Part shown: piece by piece, positions 20,968 to 33,097 of the stretch
Numbering within the stretch: position 1 is the first letter of the stretch
How the letters are laid out: every line of letters begins with the position of its first letter
Made by a program: the position numbers and the translations under genes
The notes under the pieces: model-generated
What the model was told of the DNA's origin: nothing
Database searches by the model: none
The model's input: only the letters and a program-made list of their open reading frames with translations
Assembly (NCBI GenBank): GCA_035236585.1
Contig: CP141135.1
Location: forward strand, 5,056,001 to 5,120,000
Direction of reading: 5' to 3'
DNA length: 64,000 bases
Origin: Warburgia ugandensis
Taxonomy: Eukaryota > Streptophyta > Magnoliopsida > Canellales > Canellaceae

Positions 20968-23900
20968 TTACCCCATTTTATGGAAAATACCAGAGAAGTT
21001 TGGTATCTTGTCCACGTGCTTCAGTGCGCGTTCAGCTATTTGCCTGGTCTGATAGTCGCCACTTCGATAGGCATCAACAAGGGCTGTGGCCACATTCTGA
21101 TCACCAGAAATTTCATATGCTATGTCTTCAATTCTTAGGATCCTCTCCACAGCCCATATTGCCCGCTGCAGGAGAATATCTGTTCTGTTCTCGAGCAAGA
21201 TATCGAATATTGGCTTGATTCCCTGAGCATCATCCAAGACTAGTACTCCTTGCTCAGTATCGACTTCGTCATCCAACAGTGTGCATAGAGCTGCCAGCAC
21301 TGCCTCAACTACTTTCTCATTTGTGTGATCCAAGCAAGCTACCAATTTGACTACTGCTTTTCCTTCCAATAGACAAAAAGACTCCTTCAATGAGCAGAAA
21401 CCATGGTGAACCCGACAACTCCCTGTGACTGCTGGCTGCTGGCTGAAACATGGAAAGATTGAACAACAAAAGCCCTTTTCTGGCACCTCAGGCATTTTAC
21501 TGAGACGCTTAGACTCTTGGGAAAGGTTCTCTAATGCCATTGCAGACACTGTCTGAACCTTGTCAAGGCCGTTGGCCTGTAGCAGATCCATGAACAGGGC
21601 GGCAAGGTTGTGGTCACGGGCAAGTTTGATCGCTTCAGGCACATCACCCAAAACAAATGTGAGTCTTGCTAGAACTTGAACAAGCCCTCCCAGATATGGA
21701 GTGACAAAGCGGCTATGGCTGGTCTCCCCTTGCCGGATCCTTACTACTTTAGAAATGACCAATTCAAATGTGCCTTCATCTAGGAGCCTCCGTGTGAGGC
21801 CTGAATCTCTCTCTGGAAGGTCAGCTAACAGGCCGATGGCAGCTGCTTGCTCTTCTGTGATTCCATCTGTCTCAGAAATGACTTTGATCAGACTGCCAAG
21901 TTGGCCAGCAGTACCACAAAGGGAATCAGCTAGTTCTTGACCCATATGAGCTGAGAGATGGTGGAGAAGTTTTAATGAAGCTAGTCGCAGATCCTTCTGT
22001 GGAGTCTCAATAAACTGAATCAAGCTGATAGTAGCCCCAGAACTTCTAATGGCAGTAACTACGTATTGAACAGTCACAGGAGAAGCAGTTAGACCGACAA
22101 GGACCTGAAGAAGCTTGCACTCAATGGCAGGCCCAGTATTACTGATCAGATGAAATAGGTTGTGGATTATGTCTTCTGACACCAGCGTCTGGTTATTTGG
22201 ACCAATAGGAACTGATTCGAAATCACAGCCTGATTTCACTACATTGGCAAGAACTGTTGCAGAGACCTCTTTCAACTTCATAGGGAATTGATTGACACCA
22301 ACAGTGAAGAGGTCCTTGACAAGTGGTGGGAGAATTCCAGCTTCTATTAATACTTTGGCACTTGCTTCACAGGACGAAATCTGGTTCAGAGCCTTCAAGG
22401 CTGCTTCTCTTGCCTGCATGCTTCCACCTCTCATGACATCGACTAGTGATGAACCCACTGTCTGAGCTACGAAAACCTTTAAATCATTGCTCAGAACAAG
22501 CTCACCCAAGTATGATGCCATAGCCAATTTTGTTTCAGGTGAACCTGTATCAGTCCCCAGGCAAATGGTGAGATTGATAATACGATAACTAGATAACTTA
22601 GGAGAGTTTCCTTGAAATATAAAGATTACTTCCCACTGGCAAATGGTTGCTACAAAAGCTAAATATGGCGATAAACTTTTACAGTTATTCTATGATTATT
22701 GAAAGACGTTGTTCTAAATAACATATTTACAAAGAAACATGTCCATATATATAAGATGTGTTACTAAATTAGACCAGAATAGAGAATAGATAAGTAAAAT
22801 GAAGTGACATTTTCATATCCTGAACTGATATTAGTCACCATTTTGCACATCTAAGATAATAAGTTTCTAAAACGGACCTTCCCTTTTACACTCTCATAGA
22901 AGATGACTGTGACATAATATACTCGATATCTGCAACTGATATTTTCTTTAGTCCTAATTTGCAAGCAAATTAGGCAAGTATCATCACCATTATTCATAAA
23001 TTTGCATGATGTCAAGTGGCCAAAGAGGGAAAAAGATCCTCTGCCTTCTAAAATTGTGAGAGTGATTAGACCATTGCGACACGAAATGGGTACTTTGTGT
23101 ATTCCCATAGCTTCCATCTGTTCCATTAATGAGAATAAGAGGATAATCCAATTCATCCTCCCAAGAAGAAGGGGTTGGTTAAGATTCAGAGTCCCTAAAT
23201 CCAACATTCAATCATTTAAAAACAAGAACCTGTTAACTCATATTTAGAAACAAATTCATAAAAGTAGCTGATATTGATTGAAGGAAAATAAGGCATTTAA
23301 TAGTTTTACTAATGACCAATAGAAAAAGATCTCCAGGCAATATTATTGTCTATTTATTGAATGAAAACAGGTCAACAACATTGACTCAATTTTCTAAAGG
23401 AACGTAGGAGGCTAGAAGTTTAAAGGTGCTAGAGGCAAGAAGTACCTTCAAGGAGGAGATTAAGAAGAGGCTGCAGTTTACCATTTTCAGCCATCTGCCT
23501 CACATTTTTCTCACATTTCTCCAGATTCTCCAATGTTCTGTCTGCTTTCTCAACAGTCAAAATATTTTCTGATTTACTGCTAGTCATCCCAACTAATATA
23601 AGAATCGCCCCATTCACTTCACCAATCTTTTCACACAAAGATTCACACTTTGAAAGTTCATACAACAAAGACACAGCTTCCTCCCTCTCCTGTGAAAGCT
23701 CATGCGACAAGAATTTAACAATTGTGCGAATAGTGTCTCCTTCAGCCACTGCTTCCTGCAAAACAAGGAAACACCTTTAGAACAGTAAAAAGGCACACAT
23801 GTTCATGAAAAAGTGGAATATGCACAACCGAAAGAAAACAAGCAAACCTGTGAACAACCTTATTGTCAACATCCTCTTCTGCCACTATGCGAAGTGTTTC

Positions 23901-24413
23901 TAGTGCTGTGCACCGAACTTTCCTGCTGCTGCTCTTCAACATGTCAACAATCAATGGTATTAACTCTGCATTACGGACAACATGTTTATTGGATCTGCAT
24001 TTTTGGCAAATATGCTGGACATATTTTAAGGTGCACAAAACAACATTTTCTGAACTGCCTAGAGACAGAGATCTACTGGCAATATCAAGCTGAGCAGCAT
24101 CATTTCTTGCAGTCCATTCTTCAATGGTATGACGCAGAGCAATACTAGGGTTCAGATCAGTGCTCTTTAGTTCTTTCAATGTCAGTGGGCAAACAGGCTT
24201 CCTTCCACTCTCCTTGCATTCCTTGAACCACTTTTCAATTGCTTCCCGCTCAAATGTTTGCCCATTTTCTAAGGTAACAGGATCTCTCATAACTTGTTTT
24301 GTAAGAGGGCAAACAAACGAATCATAAATAGGTTCAACACGCATTCTTTCGAGCTGATAGCTCTCATCAGATTGGTTACCTGCGTCATAACTTCCTCCCC
24401 AGCTTTCAGCCAT
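20968..24413 (-). CDS. PUB43/44: U-box/ARM-repeat E3 ubiquitin ligase (PUB43/PUB44 group)
   Basis: Coding exons on the minus strand: 24,413-23,859, 23,755-23,446 and 22,544-20,968. They join in frame to 813 codons, the usual length for Arabidopsis PUB43 and PUB44 (SAUL1). Junctions are AAG/GTTGTT, GAAG/GTACTT, and acceptors TTTTGCAG/GAAGC and GATACAG/GTTCAC. The first donor choice rests on conserved protein sequence, because a nearby CAG/GTTTGC would shift the frame. The U-box is at about residues 30-103 (YDSFVCPLTKQVMRDPVTLE, CPLTLKELKSTDLNPS). Armadillo repeats fill the rest (EGDTIRTIVKFLSHELSQ, AVSLLYELSK, NGAILILVGMTSSKSENI, VRQMAENGKLQPLLNLLLEG). The C-terminus is RQIAERALKHVDKIPNFSGI. 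SAUL1 acts at the plasma membrane and suppresses premature senescence and autoimmunity. That role is inferred from the family. No lesion is seen. Confidence 0.95.
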
Positions 24414-27400
24414 ATTATCTGGGAAGTTTACTGAAAGAAAGACAAGCACGTTCAATTAGTCTTTCTCCGCAAATCATCGAATTACAACTAAGCATAACAA
24501 GCCAGCTCTACTAGAATAGCACATTTATGCATTGGAAGTCAGCATTTGGAACATAGCATATGTCCATTAACTCAGCACAACAAGTACACAACTCCATGGA
24601 ATGGAAGGTGCTTATAGAGTTATTCTACTCAAGTTCCTATAAGTTCCATTCTTGGTTGTATCTCTTGTTTTCATTTAGTTTTCTTTTTCACTGTTCCTTA
24701 AAAGAAACAAGAACAGTACGTGGCTTTGATTTTTCTGGAAACATGCTGGGTTTAGGTTGATCACACCAACAGAGACACGAAAAAGAGCATTATAATTTTT
24801 GACTATAATAACCTTATCTGTCATCCTAAAGCACCTTAACGAGGTCTTATATAAACAATCACACCATAGAGCTCAATTTAACAATACAATGTGTGGCAGT
24901 TAGCTTATTGCTAGTTAATAGCTTGCAGTGATAAGGAAGACATGATTAGTTTCATACTCTGAACTGTTGTTTGAGTAACCTGGCCTTAGCTTATATCTCA
25001 AATTAGTGACACTTGAACTAGCTGGTGCAGAGTGATTGATAACTAGAAGCTACTATGCTTGCGAGGAGGAGAAGTTTTAGGATGATAACAGAATGAAATT
25101 TTATTCTTTATGTCTTAGGCTCGTGCCACTACTTTAAGTCTGCTGTTACTGCAACAAAAACCAATGGTTAATCATAATTTCAACCTTCCACCTTGAAATT
25201 TTCAAATCAGCTGCTTTTTCTCCCTGCTGGACTACATTAAAAAAATCAAAGACATGACTAAGAGAGGTTTAAGGAATCTTATTCTAAACCGTAAATACTC
25301 TTAAGAAGCTTAAGTATTTTCAAGAATGACTGGATATCATAACAGTGAAACTATGGACAGTTTGATGATTGCTAGATGTATTTCTCAGCAGCATCACACA
25401 CAAACTTGGACCCATCACCTGTGACAATTGATTAGGGCACATTTACAATGTGCTCAGACATGTACAAGATGAGGCCATTTTCATCTCAGTCTCATTACCT
25501 AACATGCTAACAAAGAAATAAACCCTAATCATGAAAGATTGAACATTGATACAAACTGGAGGCAAGGGCTTGCCATGTTTTCTCTCATGAGTCGTCATTC
25601 TATCACTATGAATCTGAATTTATACCAACTCTGGATAGGGAATTATGGAACCTAGTCATAGAATATCAGCGCAGCAGCAATTAGAAACTTCTGTTGGAAA
25701 ATAAGATTAGATGCTTCTAGGACTTCCAAAAGGACAGGTATTGGAAATCCTACATTCCTTGAGAGAAGTCCCTAAAGAGATTTGGAGGAAACAAGGGAAC
25801 ATCAGGACTGATGACAGTGCTCAAAGAGGATCTTTCTAGCAGTAACTGCATACCTGAAGTTGCAGACCACAAAAATAAAAGGTAAAGTTTTGAAATTTTA
25901 TTTAATAATCATCCTAAAATCACCCCTTCTCAGACAATTCGTGATGTCTAAAAACAGATCTTATGCACAAAGATTCATTCAGTTTACTTGACTCATCCAA
26001 GAGACATGCTTACACGGACATTGGTGTGTTTGAAACCTTTGCACCTTAGCATTTATTGAATGAGAACTCAGAAAACTCATCAACTTCTTTTACAGAGTCA
26101 TTTGGGCTTGAGCAATTGCTTAGTTGGTGAAGACGTGAGGTGTCTCATTCCATAATCATTAGGTTGTGGGTCCAACTCTCCTTACCTAAATAAAGAAAAA
26201 GCTCATCAGCTTCATTAGTTCAGCCGGTTGATCAACTAGATTGATGTGCAAACTTTAAGCTAAACCTGAAAGCAGGTTTTTCTGATTCTCCACAATCAGT
26301 TCGTAACATAACCCCAAACCCTTTCCTTCTGATATCATTCTCCAAGACCTAGGATCACTTTACCTTTAGGTTGATGGTTCTAGCATTAAAACAGACAAAT
26401 ATCTCCACAGTTTGTTATTCTATACCATAAATTTTTTGTCTTTAGGCATAATCACGAAATCTGGAAATCAATTCTTAAAGGTTCAAAAACCAGAAAATCC
26501 AGGGCCAAGATCGTACGCTTCTTAACTCTGGGTGAAGAGTAAGCAAACCTAGATATGACCTTTCTTTTCCTAGCTTTTTCTCCTTCTAAGTAGGAAATAT
26601 GTCAAGACTAAAGGCCTCTGCAAATGAAATATTCGTGATTGTAGGGAATCATGTGTCATAAAAACAATTGGATGTAGGAAGAGTAATCTGAAACGCTTCA
26701 GATAGCAAAACAAATAGTTATGCTATCTCATTGGGACTTTGCTTGCTTGTAAGCCATCATCATAAGCTGATTGTCAAAGCTGCATCATTAAGTAGTTACA
26801 GCTGATTCAGCGTCTCAGAAATTTTCTGGCCCCTTGACATGACATGACTGAAACTAAAAGAAGTAAGGAAGAATAATAATGTGGCAAATGCAATAGCAGA
26901 GCTCTACAAAGCCAGAAAGCCCTTTGAGATGATGACCAGTCTAAGATATAACAAATTCTATGATTGCCCAATAATCCAGAAAGTTTGGTCTCTGTCTACA
27001 CTTGCTAAAAGATAGTTCGGATTCAGTTACCAACAAAGGAATCACATTACATGATAGAAGACGCAGGCAACGATTTGGATTCACAATAGAGAAAGGAATG
27101 CCATCATGGTGGCATAGTTGGCTTCTATTGTTCATATGAGAGTAGCTAAGCAAGAAAATGATTCAGATTCTCATTACAAATGCCCAAAAACATTATTTCA
27201 CATGCGATTTCTTAGTTTAGCAAGGATCAATTGAAGGCAGTCATTGCATAAAGTTCGAATCAAGTTGAATTCCAGGGGACTATCAACTATCCGGTATCGA
27301 CCTAGTCACAGTTCCCCATAATTAAGATCAAAATTATACTTCCCAATGTAATTCAGATGCAAAAACATTAAAACTTTCCCATAATAAGATCAATATTTTA

Positions 27401-27990
27401 CATCTCAATACAGTTTAGATGCAAAAACATTAAAACTGTCAACAAAACAATCAACAACCAGACTCACGAATCAACAAATGCTCTTCACCATACTGCAAAT
27501 AGTACGACCTTAACTAGTTAGGGACCAGATTCAGATAAAAACTAAGATAAGAGATGACAACAGTTCATTCCCTGCCATAATCACCACTAAGCACAAAAAC
27601 AAACATCACAAAGATAGTTGCAGAGAACGGAAACATTAAAACATACAGAAACTCTACACCTTGGAGAACAAATCAAATTTCCAAGAACCCATCAAAACCC
27701 AACAAAGTTATGCTAAGAGAAGCATACCTGTACACGATACACTCTGGAACAGAACATCAAAAACCCAAAATTAAGCGCCATGCCAGTCAACCGGCTCTTC
27801 TTATGGAACTATTACACAGAACTCAATGACCGGTCCCATGGAGGAGTGACAGCATGGAGACAGAATTTCGAAGAATTTTTCGAACTTCCTGTCTTCTGAA
27901 ACAAAAACAACGCGAAAAGGGAAGAAGGTGAAGGAAAAAGGCAACAAAACGGGAAGGAAGAGAACATCCGAAATTTTGTAGAGAGAGGAA
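24414..27990 (-). promoter_or_regulatory. 5' leader of U-box gene with 3.3-kb intron and uORFs
   Basis: The start codon exon begins at 24,430 after acceptor TTTCAG, 17 nt before the ATG. An upstream non-coding exon of roughly 260 nt ends at 27,728 with donor CAG/GTATGC. The intron is 24,431-27,727. The leader exon contains several upstream ATGs. One opens at 27,781 and reads MALNFGFLMFCSRVYRVQ up to the exon edge. Its stop, TAA, is the first codon of the next exon, so the uORF is closed by splicing. Another reads MLSLLHGTGH and stops. The transcription start is not known; 27,990 is an estimate from composition. Confidence 0.65.
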
Positions 27991-27999
27991 AAGGTTAGA

Positions 28000-30900
28000 A
28001 GAGCTAGAAGTCTGACTCAAGTGGCATGGTCGTCGTTGTCGTCTGGGACCTTGAGAGAGAGAGAGGAAAACGTAAGAGAGCGATGAAAGCTCAACCCAGC
28101 TGCGAGGTTGTTGAGGGTGGAGACAAGGAAATTGTTATGGGTCCCGCTGATTTTAATTACAAAAAAGTGAACCAACTTCCATTTCTTACTTCAAGTAGCA
28201 CCCCTTTCACACCAAGGTTGATGAAGAAGTCATGGGAAAATGATTCAAGTGAATAATGCATGCCCTCCAGACTTGGCGTATATGATTAGCAAGTAGAAGT
28301 TGATTGCTTTCTTGGCGTTCCCGTGACTGCCATTTGAGTATTGTTCTTTGAAGCCTTTGGGTAGTAATACTCTGGATGGTAGATGCATAAGCTAAATTTG
28401 TAATGGAACAAGGAGATAACATTATACTTTCTTTCTTTCTTTGATGGATACAACCTGAAAATTGTCTTTAACTGCATTCCTTATACTGTATTTGTTTGAT
28501 GGATACTGTTGTATTTAACTGCATTCCTTTGGGTACAGTTTAGCTATTCCTCTATTCAATTTGCAGCTACTGTTGGAGCACTTCCTTGTGATTCAGAAAA
28601 CACCATGAAGGCCTCAAGTGTCTGCGAGAAAGATAATGAAAAGTCCGAAGCCACTCATAATTAACGTTGGGGTTTCTATCCAAGATGATATGGTGTTTGG
28701 CATTCTATATGCACAGGCAAGGAGATAAGGTCCAGCCTAAGCACGCAGTAGGTCTTTCTATATACACAATTTCCATATACATCCTTGGCACACACCCACC
28801 CTTACTGTGTACCATTACCAAACATATCTAGGGGACATCCCCTTAACGTGCAAGCACCCTACATGCCCTCAAGGGATGCTCTGACCTATTTATAGAAAAG
28901 ACACCTCAGCCTAACTACTGGGCTATATTGGCTTACGTTCCCTTTGGGGTGGAACTAATACTCACAGATGCATGCAATTGCACCAGCAAGCCACGCGTCT
29001 TGGGGTGAGTCCAGGTAGGAGTTGAGCTTGGATCTATGGAGAGCAAAACCATGACTCTAACTCACCACAAGTCCTGCGGGTTAAACCTCTTACGGCTTCC
29101 AATTGGTTATTGATACATCTTTTTTGTCTTACAATAACTTGTGGCAGTTAATCAGCTTTGTGTAAAACAGAGTGAATAGTGCCATCATCAACCAACAAAG
29201 CCAATTTCCCTTTCAAGTAGGTAACGTTAAGAAACCGGGCAGTAAGAAGAAAAGGTATACAGAACAGAAAATGAAAAAATTATGGGGACATTAATTGGTA
29301 CAACAGTAGGGCCCTGAAACCTCGACTGTACAAGTGAATGATGTCATGAGATGACACCCCAATTCTTTTGGTTGTTTGCTCTTTGGGACCTTATGTTATA
29401 GGACTAAGTGGGAACAGACAGACAGATTCCTTGCGGACTTGATTTTTGTTGTGAGAGTGTAGACCAAATACTCCATATCAGGAAAAGATCCCTTGTGAGA
29501 ATAGACTTCTTTTGGCTACATTCCATCAGAAGTAGCTTTCTTCAAACACTTATTTCTTTTGATACCCCCATTATCATTGTCGAGTTAGAGGCAATTTTCC
29601 ATGAAGAGGACTCTTTCGGTCTAAAGGATTTTACACGGCATATTTCTCTCAACTCCCATTTGCATATAGCATAGATGATGTAATTCTAGCATGAAGAGGT
29701 CTACTAATTATTTTTCGCTCCATGGGTTGCCCATCAAAATGAAAATGACATCACTGCAAAAAAGGAACTGTGAGACTTGATAAATTTGTCATTATACGTC
29801 ATAGATAAGAGTGTTTTCATAGCCACTAAAGTCTCTAACTAATTGAATTTTTTTTAATGAAAAAATCCTACCTATTGATCCCCCTATATTTCTTCCAAAA
29901 ATTCATCAGTTCTCATATTCTATAATTTAATTCAAATTTAAAGAAATTACTTTAGTCTACCTAATAAAACTCATTTCACGAATAACTTGTCAAATTCTTA
30001 AATATTCTCTATGAGTCTAATTAAGAATCTAATTTAATTACCTAAAATTTACATCCTAGCGATGCTTGATCTTTTCCTTATTTTCACTAATGCTTGCCCA
30101 TTTTTTCAAATAATTTTCTTGCCAATTTATTCTTGAATCCTAACTTCATAACTATGAGTTTTTTTTTTTTTTTTTCTCATGAAATTTTTTTCATTGATGT
30201 ATATCTTTGGACATAATGCCATGAGGGCAGGTAAGTCATCCCTGCACAAATATAATTACATGCATATTCTGCATTTTGAGAATTGCCAGACTGGTCTGCC
30301 ATAAGGAGATCTTAAAATTTAATGATTCAAAGATGCCATAGATTTTCAATAGAAAAGCAGTCAACAACTCAGCATGGAGGGCAACATGTGGTACAAGTTT
30401 TCACCAATGAGAATCATGTTTTCACAAGTTGACTTGAGATGCGAATTCAATTCATAAGAGTCATCTGTTCAAATCCCTATTAATTCCTTGGTCCTAGGGT
30501 CAAGTCCAAGATTTATTCTATTTTGAGACCATTGACAATTAGAGAACCCCTTAAACTGGTTTTATGAGAAATTCCAGGTCCCACAGATCATTCAGTGATC
30601 TTAATTTAGCTGAAACTTAGCATACCCAATTGGGGGCTGAATCAAGACTCTTTGAATCATCCTTGGAATGGCAAGGACCTTTGCCATATATCTTGTGAAA
30701 GGTTCAAGAATCTTGACCAAACAAGAACTGCATCGTTCATCACTTCATAAAGCCAAGAATTAGCACTTACTTGGAAAGTGGCCGCCCTAATCACTGGTCA
30801 AGGAAGCAAAACAAGGAAAAAAATTATACGACAAATACTTCTTCCAAGTTCCAACAACGTAACCTCTTCCTCCACGTTTTTTTTCTTCACTGTTGAATTA

Positions 30901-31020
30901 TAAATTTTCTTCTTTTTTGAATAAGATTAGGAGTCACGAATCCACTATCCAATATTCCGTGGACAGACTGCCTGGCATCAGAAGTTTGAAGCAGATAAGG
31001 AAGAAAGAAATTATATTCAG
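28000..31020. other. Intergenic, no gene seen
   Basis: The part next to 28,000 should be the promoter of the U-box gene and has a short GA tract near 28,052-28,063. The rest is AT-rich, with a (TTTC)n tract near 28,425-28,442 and a short diverged duplication of 'tttaactgcattcctt' (28,468 and 28,515). 28,680-29,100 is richer in GC, with words such as CCACGCGTCTTGGGG, and may be part of an old repeat that I do not recognise. Confidence 0.5.
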
Positions 31021-31038
31021 ATTCTCCTTTTATAGGTT

Positions 31039-31222
31039 AAGGAAGAGGAGCCTTGGCGTAACGGTGAAAGTTGTCGTCGTGTGACCTCGAGGTCATGGGT
31101 TCAAGGCATGGAAACAGCCTCTTGTAAAATGTAAGGTAAGGCTACATACTATAGGCCCTTGAGGTCCGTCCCTTCCCCAGACCCCGCATAGGCTGGAGCT
31201 TCGTGCACAGGGGCTGCCTTTT
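31039..31222 (+). mobile_element. Au-type SINE with perfect 18-bp target duplication
   Basis: It begins GGAGCCTTGGCGTAACGGTG after a short 'aaggaaga', contains GAGGTCATGGGTTCAAGGCA, and ends GCACAGGGGCTGCCTTTT. It is flanked by ATTCTCCTTTTATAGGTT at 31,021-31,038 and 31,223-31,240, identical. It is the best-preserved insertion of the family in the window and probably the youngest. Confidence 0.97.
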
Positions 31223-31296
31223 ATTCTCCTTTTATAGGTTCTAATTAGTCATTAGTTACAATTAGATTACAAAATGCTTTCAACAGAAATTTAAGG

Positions 31297-31425
31297 CCCC
31301 ATGGACAAGGCTTGTATAATTCCGTTTATTTATTTAGATTATATAAGGATTATCTAATGTAAATTTACAAGGGAAAGTCTAGTATAATCCAACAAATCAG
31401 ATTATATAAGCCTTGTCAATCGGGG
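31297..31425. mobile_element. Small MITE-like inverted-repeat element
   Basis: The left end CCCCATGGACAAGGCTTGTA and the right end, read as reverse complement, CCCCGATTGACAAGGCTTAT are matching terminal inverted repeats of about 25 bp around about 80 bp of AT-rich sequence. No clear target duplication is seen, so the superfamily is open. Confidence 0.6.
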
Positions 31426-31872
31426 AGTTAGTAATATAAGAAGTGTCATTATCAAATACAATAGCATTGGCTAATAACACCTAGTGCAGCTGGCTACAGA
31501 CAACAAGGCATCAATCTTGGAACGTGCTTCGTTGCAGGTTCTCGTTGCTACTTTCTCATTTGGCTAGGAATTAGATTTTGGAGAGAGAATAAGTGATTTA
31601 GCCCAGCAATTTTTCATTTGCACGCACACACACACACACGAGGCATTGATATCATTTGCCTAAGGTAATACCAGAACAATATAAAAGAAAAAAAAAAAGC
31701 AGAAAATCTTAAGGGGAATTGGAGATTTGAAAATTAAATAAAAGATAATCTTAATTTGGTTAAGTCAGTCCAATCATATGCTATTTGCCTGGTTTTCTTT
31801 TGCTTTAAGTATCTCCCTACAAGATGGTTTATGAGTTGGTGGGATTAAGGTAGGGGTGGCAATTCGGGTTGG

Positions 31873-32075
31873 CGGGTCGTGTTTGTGGCGACACGAACAC
31901 GACACGAATAGTGTTACGGGTCGACACGAACACGACACGCTTAATAGTCGTGTCAAAAACCTATGACTCGTACACGACCCGGTTCTTAAAAAAATGACAC
32001 GACACGACCTGTGTAACACGATTAATTAATTGAGTCGTGTTGGATACACGACACGAAATGACACGACACGACCCG
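31873..32075. repeat. Left subterminal GACACG repeat region of hAT
   Basis: Dense direct and inverted copies of ACACGACACG, CGTGTC and CGGGTCG directly inside the left terminus. Such motif clusters are where hAT transposases bind. The mirror region lies at 44,945-45,128. Confidence 0.9.
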
Positions 32076-32195
32076 ACATATTAAAAAAACTGCCCTCTCA
32101 AGTCAAGTCCCAACTCCCAAGTGAATAGAAGTTATAGAACGGCTGCCAAGGCCCGAACGGGCCAAATCCCAAAACAACCACAATAAAATAAACTA

Positions 32196-32452
32196 ACATA
32201 TAGGTCAGTTATTTCACAACCGTTCTATAAAACCCTAACATATAGGACGGTTGTAACATAACCGTCCTATATATCATTGGTTTTATACGACGACTGTGAA
32301 ATAACTGTCCTATATATATATATTACAGATTTTATAGAACGGTTGTGAAATAACCGTCCTATATGTTAGGGTTTTATAGAACGGTTGTGAAATAACCGTC
32401 CTATATGTTAGGTTTTATAGAACGGTTGTGAAATAACCGTCCTATAGTTTAC
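32196..32452. repeat. Palindromic repeat array A (6 units)
   Basis: Six units of the form TATAGAACGGTTGTGAAATA then ACCGTCCTATA, the last three nearly identical. Each unit is itself an inverted repeat (GGACGGTT against AACCGTCC). It lies between the left subterminal region and the 3' end of the transposase relic. Confidence 0.93.
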
Positions 32453-33097
32453 TTTTTATAATTTTATTCCACTCCACCGTTATGACCGATCTTCTCGATT
32501 CTCGACCGAATCGTATCTTGAATCTTTGATCACCTCAAGCAATGACAATGAGGTTCTCGGGAGCGTAAAATCAGAATTGAATAGCATGGGTCTTTCGCTA
32601 TGAAGAACTAGACTTTCAACTCAAGTTACCAAGTACCAACCCCCACATAAATTGTTAGGAGGGAATTCATTTCTCCAACTCCTTTCATGCTCATTGTCAC
32701 TGGTCATTGCTATATCCATTGAATTACTGGTGGCCGATCCACCACACCACACGACAAGTACATAGACAACCAAATTACCAATAATGTTCCCGTAATATTT
32801 TGTTATTTTATTTAGAAGCAACACGCTTCTTTATAGTTTAGTATTACACCACTCACCACTCACCGACTCACTTCACAAGTTCACAATTCACATGATATGT
32901 GAAAAAGAAGAGACTGAAATGAATCAAATAACCATAATAGTAGTAAATAAATATGGATTAAGTAGCACATGATGGAAATATACTTCCATCAATGTATTAT
33001 GTATCAAACACAACAAATTAAAATAAGTCATGAAAATTATACAAATTAATCAAAATGAATTGATCCAGAGTCTTCATTGGTTGAAGTGATCTGCTTG

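Noticed and set aside
23848-23859. Alternative donor CAG/GTTTGC at the end of the U-box exon
   Set aside because: It looks better as a splice site, but joining it to the next exon shifts out of the conserved EAVAEGDTIRTIVKFL frame. AAG/GTTGTT keeps frame and family sequence.
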